A stretch of 32,234 nucleotides of DNA from Phycisphaerae bacterium (lineage in GTDB: Bacteria; Planctomycetota; Phycisphaerae; UBA1845): the NCBI GenBank assembly GCA_029260215.1, contig JAJDDQ010000055.1, forward strand, positions 1 to 32,234, in the 5' to 3' direction. A program made the position numbers and the translations under genes. This document shows positions 17,015-25,120 of this stretch, piece by piece (position 1 is the first letter of the stretch; every line of letters begins with the position of its first letter). Under the pieces are notes generated by a model. It ran no database searches. It was not told the DNA's origin and saw only the letters and a program-made list of their open reading frames with translations.

Positions 17015-17107
17015 TGTGTCTTGGCTGCGTTTCAGCCCCGTCGTTTTTTTCGGCGGGTTGCCGACTGCCCGAATGTCATCCATGATGAACGCGAAAGGGG
17101 TTCCATT

Positions 17108-17467
17108 TTGCCTGCTAAGAAATGTGTTGGGTTTTTGAGTGATTTGATTTTCGAGAGCAAGATTCGGTCGACGGCTGGCGTGTTTAATGTCGAGTTCAAG
17201 AGTGCGCGGTCGCTCGGCGATTTTGAAAAAAACCTGGATGAATGCAGTCCGGAGTGGACCATCATCGATCTGAACGCGACGCGATCCGATGTGTTGGAGG
17301 CGGTGGGGTTGGCCAAGCGTCATGCGTCGGCTCCGCGTGTGCTTGCGTTCTGCTCGCATCTGGACTCGGAGCTGATGGAGTCCGCCCGTCAGGCTGGCGC
17401 GGACGATGTTTGGCCGAGGTCGCAACTTGCATCGCAATTGCCGCTGGTGTTCGGGGGTAAGGTGTGA
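17108..17467 (+). CDS. Small response-regulator receiver-like protein
   Basis: From a TTG start the protein has 120 residues and covers one receiver-like domain with no output domain. The start is chosen because AAAGGGG (17094-17100) lies seven bases before this TTG. The strand-three segment WTIIDLNAT keeps the usual phosphoacceptor position (Asp54). The beta-4/alpha-4 region reads FCSHLDSELMESARQAGADDVWPRSQ, in which the usual lysine is replaced by arginine and the acidic pair of strand one is largely missing (FLSDLIFESKI). This combination resembles a conserved group of atypical receiver proteins that I know from cyanobacteria and related phyla, without a known partner. It is 93 bases after folA and 61 before serA; co-transcription is possible. 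Confidence 0.65.
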   Translation: MPAKKCVGFLSDLIFESKIRSTAGVFNVEFKSARSLGDFEKNLDECSPEWTIIDLNATRSDVLEAVGLAKRHASAPRVLAFCSHLDSELMESARQAGADDVWPRSQLASQLPLVFGGKV

Positions 17468-17528
17468 GTGATTTTGGGGTGCGGGCGCGGAATGGACCGA
17501 GCTGCTTCAGTGGACGATAACTAAAGCC

Positions 17529-19130
17529 ATGACACGAATACTCGTAGCGGACAAGTTGGCCTCCGAGGGGATCGAAAAACTTCGGTCGGCGGCGGGCGTG
17601 GAGGTGGAGGTACGCACAGGCCTGAGTCCGTCGGAACTTGGTGGGATCGTCGGTGAATTCGACGGCATGATCATTCGGTCGGCGGTCAAGGTGACGGCTG
17701 ACGCGCTGGCGAAGACGGGCCGGTTGCGGGCGATCGCGCGGGCGGGCGTCGGTGTGGACAACATCGACTTGCAGGCGGCGACGGGCGCGGGCGTTCTGGT
17801 TATGAACACGCCCGATGCCAACACGATTTCGACGGCGGAGCACACAATGGCGTTGCTGTTGGCGTTGATGCGCAAGATTCCGGCGGCGCACACGCATGTG
17901 TTGTCCGGCGAATGGAAGCGTGCGTCTTTTGTGGGTTCGCAACTGGCTTCGAGGACGCTTGGGATTGTGGGGTTGGGTCGCGTGGGCAGGGCGGTGGCGC
18001 GTCGGGCGTTGGCGTTCGACATGCGTGTGCTGGGCTTCGATCCGTTTATCAGCGGCGACACGATTTTTGACGGGGCGGTCAAGGTCGTTCGCGATGTTGA
18101 GGAACTGTTCAAAGAGGCGGACTGCCTGACGCTGCACGCCAAGGTGACCGACGAGACGCGCAACCTTATCAATCGCGATGCCATCGCGCTGATGAAGCCG
18201 ACGACGGTTTTGGTCAATTGTGCGCGGGGTGAACTGGTGGATCAGCAGGCGCTCGCGGACGCTTTGAACGAGGGGAAACTGGCGGGGGCAGCCATCGATG
18301 TGTTTCCCGAAGAGCCGCCGGTGGGGAATCCGTTGCTGTCAGCCGCGAACGTAACGCTTACGCCGCATCTTGGGGCTTCGACGGCGGAAGCACAGGCGGC
18401 GGTCTCTCTGGAAGCGGTGGATACGCTGCTGGATTATCTGGTCCGGGGCGAGATGCGGTCTGCCGTAAACGTGGTGGGGCTGCCCGCGCATTTCAGCGCG
18501 TACGATCGGAGTTTTCTGGACTTGGCCTGTCGCATGGGCGGGATTCTCGCGCCTTGGTGCGCGTCCGGGGTCCGGCGTATCCGGCTGGCGACTTATGGTT
18601 CTGATCTGCGTAAGCTGACGTCAACGCTATCGCGTCAGGTCATCGCGGACATTCTTGCTCCGCATATCGGCGCGCGTTTGAATCTGGTCAACGCGGACAC
18701 GGTGGCGAAGGAGCGCGGTCTGGAAGTGGATGCGGTGGCGCATGAGAACGCGCTGGACTATCCCGACACGGTTTCGGTGACGGTAGAGAGCGGCGAGGGG
18801 GAACGGTCAGTCGAGGGCACGGTTTTCGCCGACGGCAAGCCGCGGATTCTTGCGATCGACGGCTATCGCATGGAGATGACGCCCGAGAAGCGGCTGGTGC
18901 TGATTTACAACGACGACAGGCCTGGCGTGATTGGGTTGGTGGGCAAGCTGTTTGGCGATCACGGGATCAACATCGCGGACATGACGCTGTCGCGGCGGGA
19001 GCGGAAGGCGCTCATGGTGCTCAAGCTCGACGAGGAGGCGGACGAGTCTCTGCTGCGCTCGCTGCGTGAAGCCGACGAGATTCTTGATGTACGGACTATT
19101 CTCCTTCCGGCGCTGCATGTGGAACCATGA
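17529..19130 (+). CDS. serA: D-3-phosphoglycerate dehydrogenase
   Basis: This oxidises 3-phosphoglycerate to 3-phosphohydroxypyruvate with NAD+, the first step of serine synthesis. The 533 residues match the long form: catalytic and NAD domain with GIVGLGRVGRA (145-155), NCARGELVD including Arg234, and the catalytic histidine in TPHLGASTAEAQ (His280); then the intervening substrate-binding domain (about 315-450); then a C-terminal ACT domain (about 452-530, LVLIYNDDRPGVIGLVGKLF) that usually binds serine for feedback control. No strong ribosome site precedes the ATG. The stop overlaps the next gene by four bases (ATGA). Confidence 0.96.
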   Translation: MTRILVADKLASEGIEKLRSAAGVEVEVRTGLSPSELGGIVGEFDGMIIRSAVKVTADALAKTGRLRAIARAGVGVDNIDLQAATGAGVLVMNTPDANTISTAEHTMALLLALMRKIPAAHTHVLSGEWKRASFVGSQLASRTLGIVGLGRVGRAVARRALAFDMRVLGFDPFISGDTIFDGAVKVVRDVEELFKEADCLTLHAKVTDETRNLINRDAIALMKPTTVLVNCARGELVDQQALADALNEGKLAGAAIDVFPEEPPVGNPLLSAANVTLTPHLGASTAEAQAAVSLEAVDTLLDYLVRGEMRSAVNVVGLPAHFSAYDRSFLDLACRMGGILAPWCASGVRRIRLATYGSDLRKLTSTLSRQVIADILAPHIGARLNLVNADTVAKERGLEVDAVAHENALDYPDTVSVTVESGEGERSVEGTVFADGKPRILAIDGYRMEMTPEKRLVLIYNDDRPGVIGLVGKLFGDHGINIADMTLSRRERKALMVLKLDEEADESLLRSLREADEILDVRTILLPALHVEP

Positions 19131-20068
19131 AAGAGCGGTTGGCCATCGGGATCGACCTTGGCGGTACTGCGGTCAAAGCCGGCTTGATCGACGAGAAGCT
19201 GCATATTGTGGATCAGCGCGTCTGCCCGACCGAGGCGTGCAAGGGCTTTGAACACGTTCTTGGCACGTTGGCTGGTTTGGTGGCGGACCTCGCGGGCGAT
19301 GGGCAGTCGATCGTCGGCGTGGGTGTGGGGAGTCCCGGGCCTCTGAGTCCGTCGCGCGGTGTCATTTTCAAGAGCGTGAATCTTCCGGGCTGGACCGATG
19401 TTCCGCTGCGCGACTTGTTGGCCGATCGCACGGGGCTTTCCGTCGTCCTGGAGAACGATGCGAACGCGGCTGCCTATGGCGAATTTCGCGCCCGTCATGC
19501 GTCGGATGATTTGATTCTTATCACGTTGGGGACGGGCGTTGGTGCGGGGACGGTCATCGGCGGGCGCGTGTTCCACGGTCATTTTGAAAACGGTTCCGAA
19601 TGGGGGCATTTGATCGTTCAGCCGGGCGGGCGATCTTGTAAATGCGGGCAGATCGGTTGTCTGGAAAGTTATGCGTCGGCCACGGCTGTTGTTGAGAGTG
19701 TAACGACCGCGATGGCGGCGGGTGAGACTTGTTCATTGAGCGGGCAGTCGTTGTCCATCACGGCTGACGTTGTGGCGGAGGCGGCGCGATCGGGTGACGC
19801 GCTCTGTCTGCGTGTGTGGGAGGACGCCTGTCGCATGTTGGCTGTCGCGTGCGTGGGCATGCAGCACGCGGTCAATCCGCGACACATTCTCATCGGGGGC
19901 GGGATGAGTGCGGCTGGCGCGATTCTGCTTGACGCGGTGCGCCGGCATCAAAAAGCGTTGACCTGGCAGCTTCACGCCGACGCTCCGCTGATCGGGCTGG
20001 CGCGACTTGGTAACAAAGCCGGCATCATCGGAGCGGCTGCGCTGGCGTTCGAGGAATTTGGTCCGTGA
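19127..20068 (+). CDS. ROK-family sugar kinase (glucokinase-like)
   Basis: A 313-residue ROK protein. Features in order: ATP-binding IGIDLGGTAVKAGLID (7-22), GVGVGSPGPL (64-73), the catalytic aspartate in LENDANAAAYGE (Asp111), LGTGVGAG (134-141), the sugar-binding NGSEWGHL (155-162), and the zinc-binding CKCGQIGCLES (171-181; Cys171, Cys173, Cys178 with His161). Absence of an N-terminal helix-turn-helix makes it a kinase rather than a ROK repressor. Glucose is the commonest substrate, but mannose, fructose or N-acetyl sugars are possible. It overlaps serA by four bases and is probably translated from the same message. Its stop is 17 bases from the end of the convergent protease gene. Confidence 0.9.
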   Translation: MKERLAIGIDLGGTAVKAGLIDEKLHIVDQRVCPTEACKGFEHVLGTLAGLVADLAGDGQSIVGVGVGSPGPLSPSRGVIFKSVNLPGWTDVPLRDLLADRTGLSVVLENDANAAAYGEFRARHASDDLILITLGTGVGAGTVIGGRVFHGHFENGSEWGHLIVQPGGRSCKCGQIGCLESYASATAVVESVTTAMAAGETCSLSGQSLSITADVVAEAARSGDALCLRVWEDACRMLAVACVGMQHAVNPRHILIGGGMSAAGAILLDAVRRHQKALTWQLHADAPLIGLARLGNKAGIIGAAALAFEEFGP

Positions 20069-20085
20069 AGGTGTGGATCGCCGTG

Positions 20086-22023
20086 TTACGGTCGCGCGGG
20101 CAGTCGCGCGCCCGCCCATGATCGCGTGGCTGGCATGACGCCTCGGATGAGCTGTCGAAGCGTTAGCACGTCGTTGGGTTCTATGATGCCGTTGCGGTTC
20201 ATGTCGGCGAAGTTGGTTCCGGTGAATCCACCTGCCCCGGAGTCGATGTTTTCCGGGGCGTTGATGATCGTCCGGAAGCGGAGCACGTCGAAGGGGCCTG
20301 TCTTGCCGTCCTGATCGACGTCGCCGGGCAGAAACCCAACATCGATGCGATCCGGCTCGTCGGCGGTCGGGCCGAGGTCGCCAGCGGTTTCGACGGGATT
20401 ACCCGAAAGATCTTCTACGTTGGCCACAATCGTCGTCCACGCGCCGACCGGGATCGGGCTGGTCAGTCGCACGCGAATCGATGGGTTGGCGGATGCGTCG
20501 ATGAACGAGATTTGCGGCGCGGTGTCCGACGTTGACCACAGGCTGAAGGATGAGGCCGTCAGCGAGCCGTCCGGCCCTGCGCCTCTGTCGCGGACTGGCT
20601 CGTTGAATGTGATCGCGAATTCGACGGTGCCTTCATCGACGTTCAGGCCGTCGGCGCTTTCATTACGCGGGTCGATGTAGCCGCTCGCGGGCCGGGTCAG
20701 CAAGCCGCCGTCGTGCAGAATGTAGGGCCGCAGTTCGTCAAGCGGTACGGCGGACAGTGCAGCCATCGCATCAACGCGGCCAAATCCGAATAGCTCATCG
20801 AAACCCGGGGCGCCAGCGTCCACAGCCGTCTCGCGCAGTATCTGACGAACTTCTGTAACGTCAAGGTCGGGGTTGAGGCTGTACATGAGCGCGACGATCC
20901 CGGTTACCTGCGCACACGCCATCGATGTTCCCGTCATGTAGCCGTAGTCATCGCCGTTTCCCCAGAGCGTGGACCAGATTCCGATGCCCGGGGCGGCGAC
21001 GTCGATGTGCGGCCCGGTACCGGATCGCACGTAGTGATTGTCGGTCATCCCGGATGCGGACACCGCGATGGCCTCCGGGTAGGCGGCGGGGTAATAGGGC
21101 GTGCTCGATTGATGATTGCCCGAAGAGGCTACCACTGTGACGTTGTTCTCCCATGCGTAACGCACTGCGTCGGCCAGCAGACCGTCGCCGCCGGCACCGC
21201 CGCCGCTGTAATTTACGACGCGGGCACCGTTGTCCACCGCGTAGACGATGGCTTCCGCGATGGACTCCCAAGTTCCCACGTCTCCGTCGAAGACCTGAAG
21301 CGGCATGATCTTGCATCGGGCAATTCCCGCCACGCCGAGCGCGTTGTCGATGTTGGCTGCGATGATGCCCGTGACGTGCGTTCCGTGTGCGCTGCTGGCC
21401 GCCGGGTCGTTGTCCTGGTTCATGAAGTCCCAACCGATTCCGTCGTCGATGTATCCGTTGGCATCGTTGTCGATGCCGTCCGGTGGATCGTCGTTTTGCC
21501 AGAGCACGCCCTGCAAGTCTTCGTGCGTTGTGAGCAGTCCGCTGTCCGCGACCGCGACGATGATCTCGTCCGAACCGGTGGTGATGTCCCACGCCTGGTC
21601 GAGGCCCATGACGATCGGTGCGTATTGTCTTGACGCGTAGTATGTGTCTTGCGGTGTGTAGGCCGGCGTCATGATGTAGTTCGGGTGGGCGTACAAGACG
21701 CCGGGCAGTTGTCCGATAAGCTTTGCGGCGCGGAGGACATCCGCATTATCGGGCAGTTTGACGACGCGGGCACAGGCCAGCGGGTTGGGGCGACCGATCG
21801 CGCGGGTCGCTGTATTGCATCGCCCTACGTTGCGCCAGGAGGCTGCGTTCGGAACGGTATTGCGGACGCGATTGAGGTCACCCGCCGCGGGATGCCGCGC
21901 GTAACCCACAATAAGCTCCCCCGGTACCCATTCCGGGCTGGCGGACGCATTGGCTACGCCCGCCATGACGGTGATCAGCATTCCTGCGGTTGCGGTTCCT
22001 CCTGCGCTCCATCGGTTTTGCAT
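20086..22023 (-). CDS. Secreted subtilisin-family (S8) serine protease with C-terminal dockerin-like repeats
   Basis: From the ATG at 22023 (GGAGGG five bases before it) the protein has 645 residues: signal peptide (about 1-30), propeptide with GELIVGY (about 36-115), and an S8 catalytic domain with Asp160 in VADSG, His213 in AHGTHVTG, the oxyanion Asn303 in SSGN, and Ser367 in TGTSMACAQ. All four are intact, so it should be active. A Ca-binding-like loop DNDANGYIDD follows the Asp motif. A beta-rich Big-like domain (about 450-575) comes next, then two dockerin-type EF-hand repeats: DVDQDGKTGPFDVL and DMNRNGIIEPNDVL. In planctomycetes such terminal pairs occur on many exported proteins that are not part of cellulosomes. 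Substrate unknown. Confidence 0.92.
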   Translation of the reverse strand: MQNRWSAGGTATAGMLITVMAGVANASASPEWVPGELIVGYARHPAAGDLNRVRNTVPNAASWRNVGRCNTATRAIGRPNPLACARVVKLPDNADVLRAAKLIGQLPGVLYAHPNYIMTPAYTPQDTYYASRQYAPIVMGLDQAWDITTGSDEIIVAVADSGLLTTHEDLQGVLWQNDDPPDGIDNDANGYIDDGIGWDFMNQDNDPAASSAHGTHVTGIIAANIDNALGVAGIARCKIMPLQVFDGDVGTWESIAEAIVYAVDNGARVVNYSGGGAGGDGLLADAVRYAWENNVTVVASSGNHQSSTPYYPAAYPEAIAVSASGMTDNHYVRSGTGPHIDVAAPGIGIWSTLWGNGDDYGYMTGTSMACAQVTGIVALMYSLNPDLDVTEVRQILRETAVDAGAPGFDELFGFGRVDAMAALSAVPLDELRPYILHDGGLLTRPASGYIDPRNESADGLNVDEGTVEFAITFNEPVRDRGAGPDGSLTASSFSLWSTSDTAPQISFIDASANPSIRVRLTSPIPVGAWTTIVANVEDLSGNPVETAGDLGPTADEPDRIDVGFLPGDVDQDGKTGPFDVLRFRTIINAPENIDSGAGGFTGTNFADMNRNGIIEPNDVLTLRQLIRGVMPATRSWAGARLPARP

Positions 22024-22252
22024 CTTATCCCTCCGTGTCCGCCTCGATACTTCAGGCATCTTCCACGCCCTCGGTCAGATTGTAGGCTGGTGTAGCAAGC
22101 GTAGTCACCGTGGAATTTGAGGCCGATAACTACCGTTGCGAAGTCGGAATGATCGTCCGTGCGCGGTTATCGCGACTTGCGGATCAAACCGCGTCCGCTG
22201 TGAGACGATATCCACAACAATTGGGGAACCGACGCAACGAGAGGATCATTAC

Positions 22253-23227
22253 ATGGCTGAACAACAGCAGACCGCCGTTCAAACGAACACCGCCGAGCAG
22301 ATTCTTTCGCAGGTGAAGATTCCGTCGCTGCCGGAAGCCGCTGTTAAACTGCTGACACTCTGTCGCGATGAGTTGGTGGGGGCCGGTGAGATCGTGCGCG
22401 TTGTCGAGCTGGACCCTGCGCTGACCGCCCGTGTCTTGAAGATTGCCAACAGTGCAGCTATGGGCTTGCAGCGGCGTGTCAATACATTGTCGCGTGCGGC
22501 TGTCGTGCTGGGGAACGAGAATCTCAAGGTCGTGGCGTTGGGTTTTCATCTGACGGCGGGTTGGCGCAATTTCGGTTCGGAATGCTTCAACATTCGCGAG
22601 TTTTGGCGGAACAGTGTGGTGCGTGCCTGTCTAGCGCGGCGTATCGCGCAGTCTGTCGAATATCAGCCTCGGGAGGAAGCGTTTCTCGCCGGCATGCTTC
22701 AAGACCTTGGTACGCTGGTGATGGGTGTTCATTTCGGGGCGGGGTATGTTGAGGCTGTTCAAACGTGCCCAGCCGACCTGGCTGCGCGCACCGCGATGGA
22801 AGAGGAGCAGTTCGGCGTAAATCATTGCGAGATCGTTAAAGCGCTCGCGCACAGCTGGAATTTCCCCGAGCAACTGACCAACGCCCTTGGCCAGCAGAGC
22901 GTTCAGCCGACGATGATGGCCTCCAAAGACGCGTCGGAAGTTCTGTGGCAGATCGCCTACTTTTGTGCGGCTGTTCCTTTTTCGCAGGATCGTCAGACAG
23001 CCAAGCTTGGCGAGGACATGCGCAACCTTGCCTACAGTGCCTTCGGAATGTCGATGGAAACGCTGAGCGACGTTTTTTCCGACACCGTCGAGCAGTTCAA
23101 CGCTTTGCATAGTGTTTTCGCGCATCTGATTCCCCGGGACTGCCAGATCGACACGATTATGTCCCAGGCCCGCGACATGCTTGAGTCCGGTGACATCGAG
23201 TTCAACGAGGAAACCTCGAAACAATGA
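22253..23227 (+). CDS. HDOD-domain signalling protein
   Basis: A 324-residue single-domain HDOD protein. The HDOD region (about 20-220) shows the opening IPSLPEAAVKLL, ELDPALTARVLKIANSA, NTLSRAAVVLGNENLKVVAL, and an HD-like position reading AFLAGMLQDLGTLVM, where the histidine of a true HD phosphohydrolase is glutamine; loss of metal ligands is usual in HDOD and implies a non-catalytic regulatory role. The C-terminal 100 residues are helical and contain a few motifs typical of the group (WNFPEQLTNA). HDOD proteins often act in stress, motility or cyclic-nucleotide signalling, but no partner domain or kinase is nearby. GAGAGG lies 8 bases before the ATG at 22253. The 229-base gap to the divergent protease gene must hold both promoters. 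Confidence 0.88.
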   Translation: MAEQQQTAVQTNTAEQILSQVKIPSLPEAAVKLLTLCRDELVGAGEIVRVVELDPALTARVLKIANSAAMGLQRRVNTLSRAAVVLGNENLKVVALGFHLTAGWRNFGSECFNIREFWRNSVVRACLARRIAQSVEYQPREEAFLAGMLQDLGTLVMGVHFGAGYVEAVQTCPADLAARTAMEEEQFGVNHCEIVKALAHSWNFPEQLTNALGQQSVQPTMMASKDASEVLWQIAYFCAAVPFSQDRQTAKLGEDMRNLAYSAFGMSMETLSDVFSDTVEQFNALHSVFAHLIPRDCQIDTIMSQARDMLESGDIEFNEETSKQ

Positions 23228-23326
23228 TCTCGGACTCTTCGTGCGGGCGGGCGACCGTGCGTTCCAGTGCTTTGTCAAGCGTGAAACGACGGGTGGGGGA
23301 GTTGAACGGTCCTTGGGATTCGACCT

Positions 23327-23346
23327 CCCACGGCTAAAGCCGTGGG
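23327..23346. repeat. Perfect palindromic hairpin between convergent genes
   Basis: CCCACGGC-TAAA-GCCGTGGG is an 8-bp perfect stem with a 4-base loop. It lies between the stop of the HDOD gene (23227) and that of the molybdenum-storage-like gene (23366), where it could terminate transcription in both directions, although no T-run follows on either strand. Sequences of this form are common dispersed palindromes in environmental genomes, so it may be a repeat rather than a dedicated terminator. Confidence 0.5.
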
Positions 23347-23365
23347 GCACGCGTGGTTGTGCGTT

Positions 23366-24178
23366 CTATGACGTGATGACCGTGCCGACATCCTCGCCGT
23401 TAAGCGCGCGTGTCAGATTGCCTTTCTTCAAACCGTTGACGATTTGAATCCGCCGGCGGTGCTGGGCGTTGACCATCATTTCGAGAACGGGACGCTCAAC
23501 GACCACGTCGTTGAAATCCTGTTCGATCAATTCCTGCGCGGTGATTTTCGGAATGAACTTGGCGTTCTTGTCCTTTTTCGGGTCAGCCGTGTAGAGGCCG
23601 TCTTCGTCCTTGACGTAGATCATCGAGCGTGCCCCAAACGTTTCGCTGACCAGGTACGAACCCGTGTCCGTGCGGTGCGGCGGGATGCGGCCGATCTTCG
23701 GATTCTGCTGCCAGAATGTGTAGGGCGGCATGCCGAAGAACACGACGGCTTGACGTTCGCAGAGGTAGAGCGGCAACTGCGGGAACTGGAGCGGCTCAAT
23801 AAAGGGTATGCCGTGCTTGGCGAGCAGATAGTGAACCATGCGCGCGTTCTGCATGCTCACGAACGTGCCCAGCACGCTCAGAACACCCGTCGGCAGGCCG
23901 AGGTCGATCCCTACGCTGTACGCGTGCCGTGCGCGCGTTCCCGCACCCGTTCCGACGATCATCTTGTGATGCGGGAGATTCTCGACGATCTCCTCAATGA
24001 CCGGGTACAAACCGGCTCGCCCTCGGTCGATAATGCTCTGCCCGCCGATTTTCAGGACGTTGGCTTCGGGGAGAACCTGAACCGACGGGTTCTCTCCCGA
24101 GGCGGTCATCAGTTTTTCGTCGGTCAGCGATCCGGCGATGAGCTTCTCGCCCAATTCGGTCAACAACTTGTCGGCCAT
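23366..24178 (-). CDS. Molybdenum storage protein subunit-like (MosA/MosB, amino acid kinase fold)
   Basis: A 270-residue amino-acid-kinase/UMP-kinase-fold protein that resembles, motif for motif, the MosB subunit of the Azotobacter molybdenum storage protein: VLKIGGQSIIDRGRAGLYP (41-59), GTGAGTRARHAYSVG (76-90), LLAKHGIPF (118-126), RIPPHRTDTGSYL (164-176), VKDEDGLYTADP (189-200), and VNGLKKGNLTRALNGEDVGT (247-266). The length equals that of MosB. In Azotobacter, MosA and MosB form a heterohexamer that packs polyoxomolybdate in an ATP-dependent way. Here only one gene is present, and the multi-histidine segment of MosA is missing (PPYTFWQQNPKIG), so it may form a homomer, bind a different oxyanion, or be a related nucleotide-binding protein. 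I compared from memory; no alignment was run. Confidence 0.75.
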   Translation of the reverse strand: MADKLLTELGEKLIAGSLTDEKLMTASGENPSVQVLPEANVLKIGGQSIIDRGRAGLYPVIEEIVENLPHHKMIVGTGAGTRARHAYSVGIDLGLPTGVLSVLGTFVSMQNARMVHYLLAKHGIPFIEPLQFPQLPLYLCERQAVVFFGMPPYTFWQQNPKIGRIPPHRTDTGSYLVSETFGARSMIYVKDEDGLYTADPKKDKNAKFIPKITAQELIEQDFNDVVVERPVLEMMVNAQHRRRIQIVNGLKKGNLTRALNGEDVGTVITS

Positions 24179-24281
24179 GCTTCTATACTTCCCCGCGGTG
24201 TAAACCGCATATGATCAACTAACATTGGACGCAATAAAGCGGTGCGGCTGAGGACACGATTCACGATCGCCGAATCGTCGT

Positions 24282-25109
24282 TCACGTTCTGACGAATCGA
24301 ACACCCGTCAGCACATATGATTCCGGCGAATCCTGTTCCGCGTCAAGGTCGCCAAACCGCTGCTCCGCCCACGCCTGCACGTCGCGTAACACATCGTCAC
24401 GCACGTTACTCGAAACCGTCACGCCCGCCAAACCCGACTTGCTCCGCCACGAATCGATCGCGTCGATAGGCCTGCCGCGAGAAACCCAGGACGTCGCTAC
24501 GGTCGGCGAAATCAGGCTGATCTTCAAATTCGACGTTGCTTCGCCAGCTCGATCGCTGTTCGACAGCGATTCAAGCAGGCGGTCGACGTGCGATCGGCCG
24601 TCGCGAGGCTCGATACCTCGCTCGCGTGCTGCCTCCTGCATCCTTGTCCGCAGAAGTTCTTTGTATCCGTTCTTGTCGCGGTGTGTTCGCCCGAGAACGA
24701 AATACATGGATGTGTCGGCGATACGCCGGAGTTCGCGAGCGATATGCTCCGTTTCCATCAGGTGTGCTGAGCGCGAGGCGAATACGCACGCGATACGCCG
24801 GTCCGCGACAGGCCAACGGGCATCGCCGTTAGCCACCACGCGCCGGTCACGCTTCGACCAGTTGGGCGATTGGAGCATACGCGGGGAGGAATCGATCGCG
24901 ACGTAACGGCGTGACTCCGACAGATGGCGACCGATCTCACCCGTGCCGGCACCCAGTTCCAGGAGCCAATTGCGATCGCCGAGGTCCGCCAACGTGAGCA
25001 GCGCGTGTGCGACGGCTGATGCGACGGAATCCCCCAGCCCGGCCCGCGTGTCGAAACGCTCGGCCTGACCGTCGAAGTCTGCTTGTCGTGAATCGCGATT
25101 ATTTCCCAC
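24282..25109 (-). CDS. SAM-dependent methyltransferase, class I
   Basis: A 275-residue protein with a class I methyltransferase fold. Motif I is WLLELGAGTGEIGRHL (48-63), followed by a YVAIDSSPRML segment for the ribose-binding acid, a GDARWP motif, and a region (about 105-150) typical of motif post-II. The remaining C-terminal half is basic with no recognisable substrate domain, so the target is unknown. The start is a GTG at 25109 without a clear ribosome site; it lies 11 bases after the stop of the upstream exported-protein gene, so coupling is possible. A promoter for the molybdenum-storage-like gene, 103 bases downstream, is not visible. Confidence 0.8.
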   Translation of the reverse strand: MGNNRDSRQADFDGQAERFDTRAGLGDSVASAVAHALLTLADLGDRNWLLELGAGTGEIGRHLSESRRYVAIDSSPRMLQSPNWSKRDRRVVANGDARWPVADRRIACVFASRSAHLMETEHIARELRRIADTSMYFVLGRTHRDKNGYKELLRTRMQEAARERGIEPRDGRSHVDRLLESLSNSDRAGEATSNLKISLISPTVATSWVSRGRPIDAIDSWRSKSGLAGVTVSSNVRDDVLRDVQAWAEQRFGDLDAEQDSPESYVLTGVRFVRT

Positions 25110-25120
25110 GAGTTCGCGCG

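Noticed and set aside
17030-17060. Hairpin CCCGTCG-T7-CGGCGGG after folA as terminator
   Set aside because: The T-run is in the loop rather than after the stem, so it does not fit an intrinsic terminator.
20096-20115. GCGGGC...GCCCGC stem between the ROK kinase and protease stops
   Set aside because: It lies inside the protease coding sequence and no T-run follows on either strand.
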